The translations under genes and the position numbers were made by a program. A stretch of 64,000 nucleotides of DNA from assembly GCA_031772115.1 (NCBI GenBank), contig JAPDPK010000048.1:1989001-2053000 (forward strand), given 5' to 3'. Source of the DNA: Heritiera littoralis. Lineage: Eukaryota; Streptophyta; Magnoliopsida; Malvales; Malvaceae. The notes below the pieces were generated by a model. That model had not been told where the DNA came from. It made no database searches and saw nothing but the letters and a program-made list of their open reading frames with translations. Numbering within the stretch: position 1 is the stretch's first letter; every line of letters begins with the position of its first letter. Positions 45,651-58,139 of this stretch are shown here, piece after piece.

Positions 45651-48600
45651 CTATGATGGGGATGATGAGCTTTCATCCTCAGAGGAACCATCATCCTGCC
45701 TTACATTGAGTCCGGGAAAAACTGGTAGTTGGGTAGGATTTGGCAATGGCCGAGCCGAACTGTATATTGTTCTCTCATTAACCTTAGCAACTTCCTTGCA
45801 CACTTGATCGAGAATAGAGAGGAAATCCCTCACGACCATAAAAATCCTGAAACGATGAGCTTCTTCCTTGGCTGAGTTCCCATGGAAATACTCTGTTATC
45901 TCCTTCATCATAGAGAAAGCAGCTCTCTCTTGGGCTTGGATCCTTACAATCTCTTCCTCCGCCTTCTTCAGGAACTCATTCATTGACTCGGAAAATTTGC
46001 GGCTACTATCTTTCAGTGCAATCTCTTCATTTAATTTTATAACTTCTTTGATTTTAGAGATACCAGTAGCAAGTTTTGCAACTTCAATACTGAGAACATC
46101 TGAATCCATAGCAGCAGATTTCTTCACGTTGGTGAGCTCCCCACTTAGACCAGAAACAACTTGCAAACCAAGCTTCCTAAATTCAATGTCATCCTGAAAA
46201 TCAGAACGCTGAACTTTCTCAGCTTTCATATTCTGATTGGCAGCAGAAAGGCGAGAACCTTCAGCTCTGATGATTTCCTGCACAACAAAATGCAGAAGCG
46301 TGGTTTTCCCATCAGTGCCCTTCACATCAACAAGCTTTAAGAGTGTGTCAAGCTTGAATGCATGGGCATCACCACGGTTGGTGCCAACATTCATGCGGTT
46401 CCCAGTTTTTAGTACTGCCTCCAAAAGCTTCAGAAACATTCTGCTGTTTCGCAACTCTCCACAAGCAGCCTACAGAGTAGAAATAAGTTTCAGCAATTAG
46501 AAAACAACCAAACAGTAAATTGAAAGATCAAATCCCTTCATTTTCAAACATATACAAGGCCAAAATATCAAGAGTAATGGTTATGAAAAAGACATTGTGC
46601 TCATACATACATGTGGCACATGGCTTTATCTATAGCAAAATGGTGAAATAGTGCATGGTTGCCCCATAATGTTATCAACTAAATATAGCCTTCATCTCTA
46701 TGGAGAATGATTACCATAAGCATTTTTACTTCTACTGAGCCAGTAGTCATACGCATTTCTACCAAAGAAGATAATTATAAAAATTTTGTTCCTCCTTGGC
46801 ACTTCTTTGATCATTCCGATAGAAATACAGGTGTTCAACCCCAAGTCTTAAGTGGAAACCCACCCAAAGATAACCAAATTTCATTTATTAGTGATATATA
46901 TCCAGCAACTGCATGGAATACTTCAGATCAGCACTCACTGGATGCAGAGATTACGACCATTGAACCGGACCCGAGCATATGGTTTCAAAGATTGCTGGAA
47001 TTCAATCTATTTACTAGCTGCTTTGCATGCAGAGTTTAATGCAATTGAATCAACTGCAACTGAGTCGCTACAGTCCTAACAGAACATGTTTTATCTTGAA
47101 AATGTTCAAATTATGGTCCAAGGGGAAAAAAAATATAAAGGTATCAATGATGAAAAACAAATAACAGATATAAGATTCAGAACAGACATCTTAGTGGTCC
47201 TAGCCCAATGAACCACAAGCAGACAAGTGCATACAGACTGGAAATTTAAGACTAACCTCTAAAGTTTCAAAAGACTTTTTCAGGTACTCAATTTCAGAGT
47301 CAAAATTAGCAATGTAAAGCATTGCATCAACCCTCTTGAAGGCGAAAGGTATGTCTAGAACTGCCTTGAGGAATTTCTCAGCGGGACCTAACTTAAAAGG
47401 GGATTCATCATTGAACTCCTGCAGCTTACGTTCTTCTTCTTTGGTTGGAGCCATCTTTAGTAAGCTTTCCAGGAGCTCCGTCCCAACTGTGTCCGGATTG
47501 CCTGCAGAGAAGGAAGTTAAAAGCAATTTATTTTTACTACAGGACCATTGCTTGTCAAAGAAAGAATTTATTTCTCCTTTCTTGCTCTATCTTTTACTGA
47601 TTTATTGTTTTGTCTTACATATGAAACCATTACCTTCCACAAGTGCTTCACAGACTTCATCAATGGTTACATTTAATGCCCTCAATAAAATTGCAATGTT
47701 CTGAGACTTCTTCGGATCAAGCACGCGGTTTTCCTGATTCAAAGACGGCAGAATCTGCCGGCGAGCATTATCTTTCGTGGCCAAATTTGAATTATTCACC
47801 ATAAACAGAGTCTCAATCATTTCCTCATTCAATCTGCAAGCACCATACAGCATTCGACAACTCACCAAACATTCAAAAAGCAATAATTGTAGACATAAAG
47901 TAATTCAATGCCAAAAAAAAAGGAAACAATTTTAAGCAAAGTTGATATACAACTAAGAAAACACTAAACTAACTCACTAAAGGAGTTAAAAGAGAGATGC
48001 CGGTATCTTACTGAAAAGAGCTTGCTTTTATTTGATCCCACACCATGGCCCGATCTGAACTCGCTCTAACTTTATCCCAATGCAAAGGCTTCAATTTCGG
48101 TTTCGGGGTCTCTTCGCTCTTCTCTAAGCCTTCATTCCTCTTCGACTCCTCATTCACCGCCAAATTCTGCAACGTGACTGGCTTGGAAGGCGCCACAAGA
48201 ACCGGAGGCCCCCCTGCGTTAGAGCTCACTGCCGCAGGAACCTCCCAAAAACGTGGTGGAGGAAGCGGCGGAGGTGGTGGTGGAAGCTTCTTAAGCACAA
48301 TCCTTGACGGAGATTCTTTGTTCTTGCCCGAAAAACTTGAGCCTCTATCCGGTGAATCCCTTCCCGAAGACGACGAAGATAATCTTGTAGAAGATGAAGT
48401 TGAAGATGGGCTTTTTATTCTCACTGTATAGATAGGAACAACAGTATCTGTGGACTTGGATCTTTGACTCAATGGACTTGAGTTCAAGACTGAATTTGTA
48501 GGTGAGCAAGAGTTGGAATAAGGGTAAGAAGCTGTTCTTGAGTTGAAGCTTCTACTCCCAAAGTTCTCACCTGGAAACTCCCTCCTTGAACTTGATCCCA

Positions 48601-49519
48601 TTCTTACTGGTAGTCTTACTGGTGGTGGACTCTCTCTTCTACCCGAAGACCCTCTTGGCGAAAAGAACTCCTCCTCTTCTTCTTCAACATTGTTTTCAGA
48701 ACTATCCACATGCCCATTTTGAAGAAACTGTTCTCCACTTTGGAAACTTTGGACTTTTGGCAATGGAGGCAACGGATTCAGCTCTGGAGAGCCAAGCTTT
48801 TGATAAGGAGAAGATGAAACCCCCAGCTTGATACCTCCATTGCTAGAAAGGGTTGTTTTTTGTGGGTCTACTCTAGCGTTTACAAGGGTGCCAATGTAGA
48901 GAAACTCCGAGCTGCGGTTGGTTGAGACATAGCTCGGCGGTTCTTGCGGCGGTGTTGGAGTTGATGGCTTTTGAGAGGCGTCTGAGGGGGAAATGTTGGG
49001 AGGGAATAAGCGTAGGGAGTCTGTACGAGAAGCTTTGTCGTTGGAGGAAGTGTTCTGATAGTTGTGATGGCGGAGGAAAAGAGCGAGGGCAGCAAGAGAG
49101 AAGATGATGGCGGTAGCGAGGAGAGCGGATGAGAGGGAGATGAGGAGGAGGTGGCCGTGGTGGGACGAGGGGGAGTGAGAATGGGGTATGAGCAGAGAGG
49201 AGATGTTGGCGGGAAAAGTTGGGAGTGTGGAGGGTGTCGGAGGAGGAGGTGGCGGGGAAGGGAAGGAAGGAAAGAAAGGATTTTGAGGGGTATTAGGGGG
49301 AGTTGTAGAGAAAGGATATTTGGGTTGTTGCTGCTGTTGGCTGTGATGAGGTTGGGGTTGTGGCGAGGGAAATGGGGAAGAGGAGGAAACAGGGGAGGTT
49401 GGTGCGAGGGAGGTAGGAGGAAAGAAAGGCTGGTGGAGGAGGTGGCGGTGGTAGTTAAAAGAAGCGGCGTTTGTGATTATGGAGAGTAGGAGCAGAAGGA
49501 GAGGACGGAGGTGGCTCAT
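45651..49519 (-). CDS. Class I formin (FH1-FH2 actin nucleator)
   Basis: Membrane-anchored formin that nucleates and elongates actin filaments at the plasma membrane. Exons 48012-49519, 47634-47833, 47257-47501 and 45651-46469 total 2772 bases, 923 codons plus TAG, with GT-AG borders. Order: signal peptide (MSHLRPLLLLLLSIITNAAS, residues 1-20), Pro/Ser/Gln-rich extracellular region (about 31-122, extensin-like), one transmembrane helix (about 124-149), acidic and Ser-rich cytosolic linker (EEEEEEFF), short FH1 (KKLPPPPPPLPPPRFW, about 430-445), and FH2 from KPKLKPLHWDKVRA (about 470) with LNEEMIETLF, RALNVTIDEVCEAL, ELRNSRMFLKLLEAVLKTGN and the C-terminal RTIYSS. The start at 49519 gives the cleanest signal peptide; an ATG five codons upstream (49534) is in frame. 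Confidence 0.93.
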
Positions 49520-49534
49520 GGTAGCTGTTAGCAT

Positions 49535-51574
49535 TATTGTCTTAGAACGTGAGCCACACTCAAAAACACCTTCACACACACACTCTTTGACTCTCTTTGA
49601 CGATTACTTTGAACAGACAAGAACATGAAAGAGGAGAGCTTCGCTTGTAGCAACAATGGAGTTTTCACTTTTCTCCAGAGAGATGACAATGGAAATAGAG
49701 AGCAAAAACGTGCAGAAGGACCAAACCAGACAATATGGCAAGTCCAAGAAGAGAATGTTCAATGTTCCAAGTTCCAACTCAAAGACGCAGACTACATTCT
49801 GAGTCGAAGAGCGCAAAGAGAGAGAAAGACTGTAGGAAGCAAAGAGGATGGTAGCTTAGACTTAATAACAAAGCACTTTCCAAACACTTTCTTTTTTCAC
49901 CTCCTTTCAGAGGTTAACCGTGCATTGAACAAAACCCAATCTCCCAATGCAAGACATGGCAACAGTAAACACAAATGTCTCACTATCTGTCAAAGCCCAA
50001 AAGGACATTACTGTACTGTGTCTACTTTCCGCCAGCTGAAAATCTCGAGCGAGAAGAAAGAAAAGGGCTAGGCTTAAGGAGGTGAGAGAGCAAAGTTTTT
50101 TTTTTTTTTAAGAAACAGATGAGGTTAAAAATGTCTGACAGACGGACGGTGTTATCATTGGGATTTGCATCATTTTCTTATCCCTGTGTTGGGATTCTTG
50201 CAATAATTCAAACTTCAGAGCCTGGTTAAAGATGGCTGAGCTGGTTCCACTGTGGGCCTGTGAAACTTTGACGATGACGAAAAGAGAATCCACCAACAAA
50301 GCTCCCACGCTGGATTTTATATCATCAAAAGTAAGCAGCAGTTAGAATATGTAACTTGTGTATTTAGTTCCCACCTTTTCATATTAAAATATAAAAATTA
50401 TAAATTATGATTTATTTTTTTTATCTAAACCAATATCCTCATATTTTTTATATAGGATTAATCCAGATTCGAGTCGGGCAGAACTCAAAGGACGATAAAA
50501 CTCTCCTTCAAGAGTTTTAACACAGCTGCATATTCAAAAACTTGAATTCGAGACCTCTAATTAAACTAAAATAATCCCTTACCAATTGATCTACGTGCTC
50601 TAGAGTTCTATTTTATCATATCTAAAATCATAAATAATAATTTTTTATTTTGTTCCTGCCATAAACGGTACTGAATCACTGTACTATATTTGAAAATCAG
50701 GTAAAATTGTAGGGGTTGGACCTTGGGGCCAGTTTGCATGAGCTCACGCTCTCGTTGATGCGACTGGATACTGCAAATTGAAAGGTTGAAGACAGCAGGA
50801 TGTAATAAAGAAATGCACAGTAACCCAAAACTGTACCGCTAATTAAAGTTAATGTATGTGGTTAACGTTCGATTATTCGTGTCAACTATTAAGATTTGAA
50901 ATTTTGTACTTTTTTATTAATAAAAGATTTGTAAGATAAAAAAATGCATATAAAAATTTAATTGATTCATAAATTTCCAAATGAAATGACGACTTATTTT
51001 GGTTTTAAAAATGAAATAACTTAATGTACACAATGGACCATATATTTGTCCTAACAAATCTATGAATGATCAAACTCAAAACTTTGTTTTGAACATTTTG
51101 ATGTTTTGTTAAGATAAATTTTGCATCAAGTTGTTATGATAAATTTTAAATCGACTGATTAAAAGGAGTTTAAATTTATTGTAAAATTTGTGTTTGAATT
51201 CAATTCAGATTTAAAAAAATTATAATATAAAGTAAAATTTTGATTCAAATTCAATCTATTTTACTCGTTACCTTTTAATAATTTTTTTTGAGTGTAAGCT
51301 TTTAATACATATATATCATGTTTTACATTGCTTCACAATGTTCTGTTTATTAACTTTTAAAGAAAAATGGTCAGATGCCTAAAATAAACTTTTTTTTTTA
51401 ATTTGGATAAACTCATAAAAAATTTACTTTAAAAAATTTAAAAATTAACGAAATTTTTAAAAAATCCAATTTAGAAACATAAAATATAAATAAAAAGAAT
51501 AACAAGTGAATTATACAAATTGTGAATAGTTAATACTTTATCAATAAATTAATCATCAATTAGTTGAATAAGAA
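49535..51574. other. Formin upstream region and AT-rich intergenic DNA
   Basis: 49535-50100 is the formin leader and promoter; frames there (for example 49625-50071) show no family features. A possible minus-strand SINE lies at about 50455-50605. The remainder is AT-rich with no gene seen. Confidence 0.45.
50455..50605 (-). mobile_element. Possible tRNA-derived SINE remnant
   Basis: Minus strand reads an A-box-like GTAGATCAATTGGTAAGG followed about 30 bases later by a B-box-like GGTCTCGAATTC. No clear target duplication was found, so the limits are approximate. Confidence 0.4.
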
Positions 51575-51579
51575 AAAAA

Positions 51580-51926
51580 TGTTAGAAATTGATGCAAACA
51601 ATTATTAGTTTAAGTTGAATAAGTCTTCCACTATGTGTATAACATGGAAGAGTGGTTTCTAGATTTTAGGAGTTAAGTTCCCACTAACCCACTTTATGTT
51701 TGTGTACTTAGTGGGTGAATATCATCCCATGAAGTGAGAACATGGGGGAGTGGCTTTCATTTCAGTTCATCTATTTATAGTGTTGCAAATTGAGTTTTTA
51801 GTAATGAGAAGATTCTTTGAATTCTTAGCCAATATTCTTTCTTCTGTCGTTTTTCTTTCCTTACTCATACTTTGCTCAATATTCGTTTGTTCTTGTCAAA
51901 TACATCCTTATTCTTCGAAACCAACA
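51580..51926 (+). repeat. 5' LTR of young Copia element
   Basis: 347 bp. No difference from 56041-56387 was found by eye. Confidence 0.95.
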
Positions 51927-52016
51927 TTTTGGTATCCGAGCCAGGTTCGATTAAATTGGGTGTTATTCTGTTGTGTGATCTTTGCTGAAGCAAGTGATCT
52001 TTAGTTTGTATTCATC

Positions 52017-54059
52017 ATGTCTAATGGTATGAATACTTTGAATGTTTCTCAATCATTGGTGCCCATCTTCAATGGAGAAAGTTATGCTTTTTGGAGCATT
52101 AAAATGAAGACCTTTTTCATTTCTCAAGATTTGTGGGATCTTGTAGAAAATGGGTATACAGAATCTGACAAGGCAGAGAAGGCAGCAGAGATGAAGGAGT
52201 TTCGGAAGAAGGATGCAAAGGCGTTGCTCGTATTGCAGCAAGCAGTGACAGACTCAATTTTTCCTCGAATCTCGAATGCAGCAAAATCGAATGAAGCTTG
52301 GACCATTCTACATAAAGAGTTCCATGGAGATAACAAGGTAACTGTAGTGAAACTCCAAACTCTTCGTAGAGAATTTGAGAACTTGTGTATGAAAAGTAGT
52401 GAGTCGGTTCAAGATTATATTGGTAGAGTTTCTCTCATTATGAATCAATTGAGAACTTATGGAGAGAAAATTGAAGATCAAACAATTGTAGAAAAAGTTT
52501 TGAGGAGTTTACCTCCTAAATTTGATCATGTTGTTACTGCTATTGAAGAATCAAAGGATCTTTCTAAGTATTCTCTTAATGAGCTAATGGGTTCACTCTT
52601 AGCACATGAAGATAGGATGAACAGGTCTGCAGAGAAGAGTATGGGGCAGGCATTTCAGACAAAGATGGAGATATGTAGCAAGGAGAAAAGCAATGACAAT
52701 GGTTTTGCAGGTAGAGGTAGAGGAAGAGGTAAAGGTGGCTACCGTGGTCGTGGTAGAGGTCATGGTAGATCAAATTCAAGTCGCCAAGAAACTGAGAGTG
52801 GTGACAAAGAGAATCAAAAGCAGAACCATAAGGACAAGCAGTGTTACTTTTGCAAAAAGATGGGGCACGTTGAGGCGAATTGTTGGAAAAAGGCTAAGCA
52901 GCAGGCAAATTTCGTTGAAAAAGAAGAAGATGGTAACTTGTTTCTCACTTTTATGAATTCAAAGGAAAGTAACAGTGATCTTTGGATTTTGGATAGTGGG
53001 TGTAGCAATCACATGACAGGTGTTAGAAGTATTTTTCAGAGTATGGATGAATCAGTAAAGTTGCAAGTCCGTCTTGGGAATGACAAACAAGTGCAGATTA
53101 AAGGTAAGGGAACAATAGCAGTAAGGACCAAGTCAGGTAATGAGAGGTTGATTCATGATGTTTATTACATTCCTAGCTTGGCACATAATTTACTCAGTGT
53201 GGGTCAATTGGTTAAAAAGGGATATTCAGTTTTATTTCATGATGGTGTGTGTGAAATTAAAGGTAAAAATTCTGATATGCCGTTTGTAAAAATTCCCATG
53301 GCTGAAAATAAGATGTTTCCTCTTGAGATTTCTTGTTTGGATGATTGTGCACTTGTTGCTAATGTTGAAAGTGATTCGTGGTTATGGCATTTGAGATATG
53401 GGCACTTGCATTTTAATGGGTTGAAGTTGTTGTGTCAGAAAAATATGGTTCATGGTTTGCCTACAATTCCTTTTGCTAATGATTTGTGTGAAAGTTGTAT
53501 TTATGGGAAACAGCATAGACAGTCATTTCCGGTTGGGAAAGCATGGAGAGCAAAGAAGCCTTTGGAGTTGGTGCATGCAGACATTTGTGGGCCAATGAAT
53601 ACTCTGTCTTTAAACAAGAGTAGATATTTTTTGTTGTTTACTGATGATTTTACTCGTATGAGTTGGGTGTTTTTTCTTGTTCAGAAATCAGAAGCACTTG
53701 ATAAGTTTCGGGAGTTCAAGGCCTTTGCAGAAAAGGAATCTGGTCATCAATTAAAAATTCTTCGAACTGATAGGGGAGGAGAATTTTTATCCGATGATTT
53801 TACCTTGTTTTTTAAGCAAAATGGAATCAAAAGGCAGCTAACAGTGAGAAGAACGCCAGAGCAGAATGGAGTCGCTGAAAGGAAGAATCGAACAGTAGTC
53901 GAGATGGCCAGGAGTATGTTGAATGAGAAAAGGCTTGCAAATGATTTTTGGGCTGGCGAAGCAGTAGCTACAGCGGTTCACCTTCTCAACATTTCTCCAA
54001 CGAAGGCGGTGCGTGGTATGACTCCTTACGAAGCTTGGTGGAACCGCAACCTAATGTAA
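52017..54059 (+). CDS. Copia gag, protease and integrase (first frame)
   Basis: ATG at 52017 opens MSNGMNTLNVSQSLVPIFNG. Gag capsid domain (about residues 10-230) is followed by an Arg/Gly-rich stretch (GRGRGRGKGGYRGRGRG). The CCHC knuckle is CYFCKKMGHVEANC (about 275). Protease motif: LWILDSGCSNHMTG. Pre-integrase: LWHLRYGHLH. The integrase core has DICGP, the TDRGGEF aspartate region and the RRTPEQNGVAERKN glutamate motif. The frame ends at a TAA within WWNRNLM, where one base seems missing compared with the continuing frame that starts before it. Confidence 0.92.
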   Translation: MSNGMNTLNVSQSLVPIFNGESYAFWSIKMKTFFISQDLWDLVENGYTESDKAEKAAEMKEFRKKDAKALLVLQQAVTDSIFPRISNAAKSNEAWTILHKEFHGDNKVTVVKLQTLRREFENLCMKSSESVQDYIGRVSLIMNQLRTYGEKIEDQTIVEKVLRSLPPKFDHVVTAIEESKDLSKYSLNELMGSLLAHEDRMNRSAEKSMGQAFQTKMEICSKEKSNDNGFAGRGRGRGKGGYRGRGRGHGRSNSSRQETESGDKENQKQNHKDKQCYFCKKMGHVEANCWKKAKQQANFVEKEEDGNLFLTFMNSKESNSDLWILDSGCSNHMTGVRSIFQSMDESVKLQVRLGNDKQVQIKGKGTIAVRTKSGNERLIHDVYYIPSLAHNLLSVGQLVKKGYSVLFHDGVCEIKGKNSDMPFVKIPMAENKMFPLEISCLDDCALVANVESDSWLWHLRYGHLHFNGLKLLCQKNMVHGLPTIPFANDLCESCIYGKQHRQSFPVGKAWRAKKPLELVHADICGPMNTLSLNKSRYFLLFTDDFTRMSWVFFLVQKSEALDKFREFKAFAEKESGHQLKILRTDRGGEFLSDDFTLFFKQNGIKRQLTVRRTPEQNGVAERKNRTVVEMARSMLNEKRLANDFWAGEAVATAVHLLNISPTKAVRGMTPYEAWWNRNLM

Positions 54060-56053
54060 GTGACTTGAAGATTTTTGGTTGTATTGCTTATGCCATGTTA
54101 GCTTCTAATGATCGGACAAAGATGGACAAGAAGAGTGAGAAATGTATTTTCGTTGGGTATAGTGATGAGACAAAGGGGTATAGATTGTATAATCCAGTTA
54201 CTAAGAAGCTAATCATTCGTAGAGATGTTATTTTTGATGAGAACAGCTTTTGGGAGTGGAATGCAGACAAAAATCAGCACTTGTCTTGTGAAGAAAATGA
54301 ATTAATTGAGTCACAAGATGACGAGAACAAAGTGGCTCAACAGGTTTCCCCTACACCTAGTCCTTCAAGGTTGTCACCACAAGCTTCACCAACTCCTCAA
54401 CCTTCAAGGATGATTACTAGAAGTATGTCTGGGGCTCTTCCCAGAAAGGTAAAACCTTGGGAAGAAGTTTATAACTCTAACATGTTTGCTCTTTTAGTAA
54501 CAGAACCCATGAGTTTTGATGAAGCATGTGGAAAAGATGAATGGGAACATGCCATGGAGGAGGAGATTGCTTCCATTGAGAAGCATGATACTTGGGAGCT
54601 AGTAGACAAGCCGCAAGGAAGAGATACAATTGGTTTAAAGTGGGTTTACAAGGTGAAGTTTAATGCAGATGGGAGTGTCCAAAAATTCAAGGCAAGGTTG
54701 GTTGCTAAAGGATATGTGCAAGAGTATGGTAAAGATTTCTTTGAAACCTTCTCTCCTGTTGCTAGATTTGAAACTGTTAGATTTTTGTTAGCATTGGCAG
54801 CTCAAATGAGGTGGAAGGTTTATCAGTTTGATGTCAAATCTGCCTTTTTGAATGGTTATTTGGATGAAGAGGTATATGTCGAGCAGCCACAAGGATTTGT
54901 TGTTGAAGGTAAAGAGGATAAGGTGTACAAGCTCAAGAAGGCCCTTTATGGACTCAAACAAGCACCACGAGCTTGGTATGGTAGGCTTGATTCTTACTTG
55001 TTTGAAAATGGTTTCCATCGTAGTAGTAGTGAGCCCACTTTGTACGTGAAGGAAAAAGGTGATGATGTTCTTATTGTTTGTGTTTATGTGGATGACATTA
55101 TCTATACTAGTTCTTCTGAAGTTCTTATTACAGAATTCAAGAAGAGCATGACTGATGAATTTGATATGTCAGATTTGGGGTTGTTGCATTATTTTCTTGG
55201 CTTGCAAATTTCTCAAACTGATGATGGTGTCTTTGTTTCACAAGAAAAATATGCTCTGGATTTGTTGAAGAGGTTTAACATGCAGAATTGTAAGACATTT
55301 TCTACTCCCATGAATACAAATGAGAAGTTGACAATGAATGATGGAACACCAAGGGCAAATGAGAAGTATTTCAGAAGCTTGGTTGGTGGGTTGATGTATC
55401 TGACTCATACTCGTCCAGATATCATGTTTCCTGTCAGCTTGGTCTCAAGGTTCATGCATAATCCCTCCTTGCATCATCTTGGGGCAGCAAAACGAATTCT
55501 TCGCTACATTCGAGCTACAAGTAACTTTGGGATTTGGTACAACCCAGTTCCTAACTTTAAATTGTTTGGTTTTACTGATAGTGATTGGGCAGGTTGTGTA
55601 GATGATAGAAAAAGCACAAGTGGTTTCATTTTTAACTTTGGTTCGGGTGCTGTGTCATGGAGCTCAAAGAAACAAGCAAGCACGGCATTGTCATCTTCAG
55701 AAGCTGAGTATATTGCAGCTACATCTGCTGCTTGTCAAGCAATTTGGATGAGAAGAATCATGGAGGATTTGCATCAAGTTCAAGGAAAGGCGACTGAGAT
55801 TTTCTGTGATAACAAAGCAACCATTTTAATGACCAAAAATCCAGTGTTCCATGGAAGGACAAAGCACATAGAGCTTCGCCACCACTTTATTCGAGATGCT
55901 GTTGCTGAAGGACTGATCGTGATGAAGTACTGCTCAACAAATGATCAAGTTGCTGATGGTTTTACTAAGGGACTTGGTTATTCAAAGTTTGCAAAGTTTC
56001 GATTATCACTTGGAGTTGCAGATTTTGCATCAAGGGGGGATGTTAGAAATTGA
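54044..56053 (+). CDS. Copia reverse transcriptase and RNase H (second frame)
   Basis: The frame is open from 53948, but the real coding match starts near 54044 (PNVSDLKIFGCIAYAML) as the continuation of the integrase. It holds the RT core with KWVYKVKFNADG, KARLVAKGY, the FDVKSAFLNG aspartate motif and the catalytic YVDDIIYTSS. RNase H follows with DSDWAGC, the SSSEAEYIA glutamate motif, FCDNKATI and the terminal DQVADGFTKGL. It stops at TGA 56051-56053, 10 bases inside the 3' LTR. Confidence 0.92.
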   Translation, partial: PQPNVSDLKIFGCIAYAMLASNDRTKMDKKSEKCIFVGYSDETKGYRLYNPVTKKLIIRRDVIFDENSFWEWNADKNQHLSCEENELIESQDDENKVAQQVSPTPSPSRLSPQASPTPQPSRMITRSMSGALPRKVKPWEEVYNSNMFALLVTEPMSFDEACGKDEWEHAMEEEIASIEKHDTWELVDKPQGRDTIGLKWVYKVKFNADGSVQKFKARLVAKGYVQEYGKDFFETFSPVARFETVRFLLALAAQMRWKVYQFDVKSAFLNGYLDEEVYVEQPQGFVVEGKEDKVYKLKKALYGLKQAPRAWYGRLDSYLFENGFHRSSSEPTLYVKEKGDDVLIVCVYVDDIIYTSSSEVLITEFKKSMTDEFDMSDLGLLHYFLGLQISQTDDGVFVSQEKYALDLLKRFNMQNCKTFSTPMNTNEKLTMNDGTPRANEKYFRSLVGGLMYLTHTRPDIMFPVSLVSRFMHNPSLHHLGAAKRILRYIRATSNFGIWYNPVPNFKLFGFTDSDWAGCVDDRKSTSGFIFNFGSGAVSWSSKKQASTALSSSEAEYIAATSAACQAIWMRRIMEDLHQVQGKATEIFCDNKATILMTKNPVFHGRTKHIELRHHFIRDAVAEGLIVMKYCSTNDQVADGFTKGLGYSKFAKFRLSLGVADFASRGDVRN

Positions 56054-56387
56054 TGCAAACAATTATTAGTTTAAGTTGAATAAGTCTTCCACTATGTGTA
56101 TAACATGGAAGAGTGGTTTCTAGATTTTAGGAGTTAAGTTCCCACTAACCCACTTTATGTTTGTGTACTTAGTGGGTGAATATCATCCCATGAAGTGAGA
56201 ACATGGGGGAGTGGCTTTCATTTCAGTTCATCTATTTATAGTGTTGCAAATTGAGTTTTTAGTAATGAGAAGATTCTTTGAATTCTTAGCCAATATTCTT
56301 TCTTCTGTCGTTTTTCTTTCCTTACTCATACTTTGCTCAATATTCGTTTGTTCTTGTCAAATACATCCTTATTCTTCGAAACCAACA
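56041..56387 (+). repeat. 3' LTR of young Copia element
   Basis: 347 bp, abutting the purine tract at 56031-56040. Confidence 0.95.
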
Positions 56388-56392
56388 AAAAA

Positions 56393-58120
56393 TTCATCTT
56401 ATACTTTGATGCATAAATAAAAAATAAATAAACTTGACTCAAATACATGAATTTGAAAATTTTCATTTACGCCAAACATTTGCTAATGCATTCTTATTTA
56501 AATTTTTAATACTACTAGTGGGATAGTGATTATTTTTAAAAATATTTCATTGTCTCATATGTCACTTTTTTTTTTGAAATTGAAAATCCAATGATGATTT
56601 TTTATTGGCAAATTGGGTCAATTACTTTCAAATTCAAACTTCTCTTTTGACAAAATAAAATTGTCAAAAAATCTTCAGACAACCAAGCATCACTTTCAAA
56701 GTAGCAATAATCCTAATTTGGATCATAGTTACTAAGTAGACAAAAGAAGGGGGCCCTTTACCTTATATTGCTCAAGAAATTATGGGAAACAGTACAATAT
56801 ATGACATGGTGAGTGAGGGTTGTATTAATCATTTTATACATTTTAACAAATTAATAATCATTTCCTCACAATTAGCACATTATTCTATTTATTATTAGAA
56901 CATAATGCTTTTTTTTCTGAAATTTACTTTTTTTTAGACATGAAATTTATGTGTATATATATTTCGTATTTGTGTTATGTCAAATTATATTCATATAACA
57001 TAAAACATAAAACTTGTATAATTAAAGATTGTGTCAACACACCAAACATAAAAATATTTTTTATTTTTATTAAATTTATATATAGTTTTATCAAAATTTA
57101 ACCCATATGATTTTTTTCATGTTATTTTTGTACCATGTTATATCATGTCTAAGATCATCAAATTTACTTTTTTTTGTTTGATTTTAATTAACGTAAAAAT
57201 TACCCTTTTAGTTGGTAAAAAAAATCCCACAAATTAGTGAACTAATAATAATATAGATTTTAATTAGTAATAAATGGAGAATTTCAATATCATACCATTT
57301 GAAATATTTTTTTAATTTTATAAGGGTAAAAAAAATAGAAAATACCACTTTAAGTGAAATTTGCCAAATACCAATTTTTTTAATTATCTGATTCTTTAGA
57401 TTTTGATTTTTTTTTCAATTGTCGAACAAAAAATTATAAAAGCATTGTTCAGTTAAGAGCTATAAGCACATAAGATGGTCTTTGGAGGCATTCAATCTCT
57501 TACAAATTTAAATAACCGTATCTATATATATGATGAAAAAATTACTAATTTGTATTGCAATAATTAGATACAGATGTTTTAATCATAAATAAAGAACAAC
57601 TTTACTTTATATGTGATTGTGGACCAATATTCGAACGAGGAACTCTATAATTCGGGTAGCCTCAAGGGGCAAAATAATGTGGACCATATAAAAGAGCAGG
57701 AAAAAGTCGTTATCATTTTTTTTTACCCAAAAAGAAAATGTTTTACTTTCAAAAGAAAACCAAGTGCTCAATGCCTTTTCTCTCTTTTTTTTTCCCATAT
57801 TTTTTGGGAAGTATTTCTACTTATAATTTTTACATGATATTGAATCAGACAAATTATAATCTTAAAAAATTAATTCAATCGATAAATAAAAATTTTTACT
57901 TTTTCTAATAGATGAGGGTTTAACTTTTTTTAAAATAGATTGAGAAAAATTTCGAAAAAGTGACATTAAGAAGTTAGATAATATTTTAAATAGTTTGAAA
58001 ATATACCATTAAATTTGATTTAAATATACAATAAAATAATAAAAAATTACTTATTATTCAAAAAATAATTATGCCTATATGGAAACGTTCACACTGCCAT
58101 ACTTGTAATGTAATGTAATA
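56393..58120. other. AT-rich gene-free DNA
   Basis: No gene was seen. It contains many poly-A and poly-T runs; the longest frame (57613-57837) shows no features. Confidence 0.5.
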
Positions 58121-58139
58121 TAATATATATATATATATA

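Larger units (their letters stand above)
51580..56387 (+). mobile_element. Structurally complete, very young Copia LTR retrotransposon
   Basis: The two 347-bp LTRs (51580-51926 and 56041-56387) look identical base for base, start TGTTAG and end CCAACA. The target duplication AAAAA is at 51575-51579 and 56388-56392. The primer-binding site TGGTATCCGAGCC (about 51930-51942) follows the 5' LTR, and the purine tract CAAGGGGGGA (56031-56040) abuts the 3' LTR. The interior encodes every Copia domain in the usual gag-PR-IN-RT-RH order and is open from 52017 to 56053 apart from one frameshift near 54044. No inserted DNA or other lesion was seen. Confidence 0.95.

Noticed and set aside
48045..49489. 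Several long plus-strand frames opposite formin exon 1
   Set aside because: They mirror the Pro/Ser-rich sense coding and show Gly/Arg-rich low complexity.
53948..54044. Start of the second Copia frame at 53948 as a separate protein
   Set aside because: The first 95 bases overlap integrase in another frame and have no motif; the true continuation begins near 54044.
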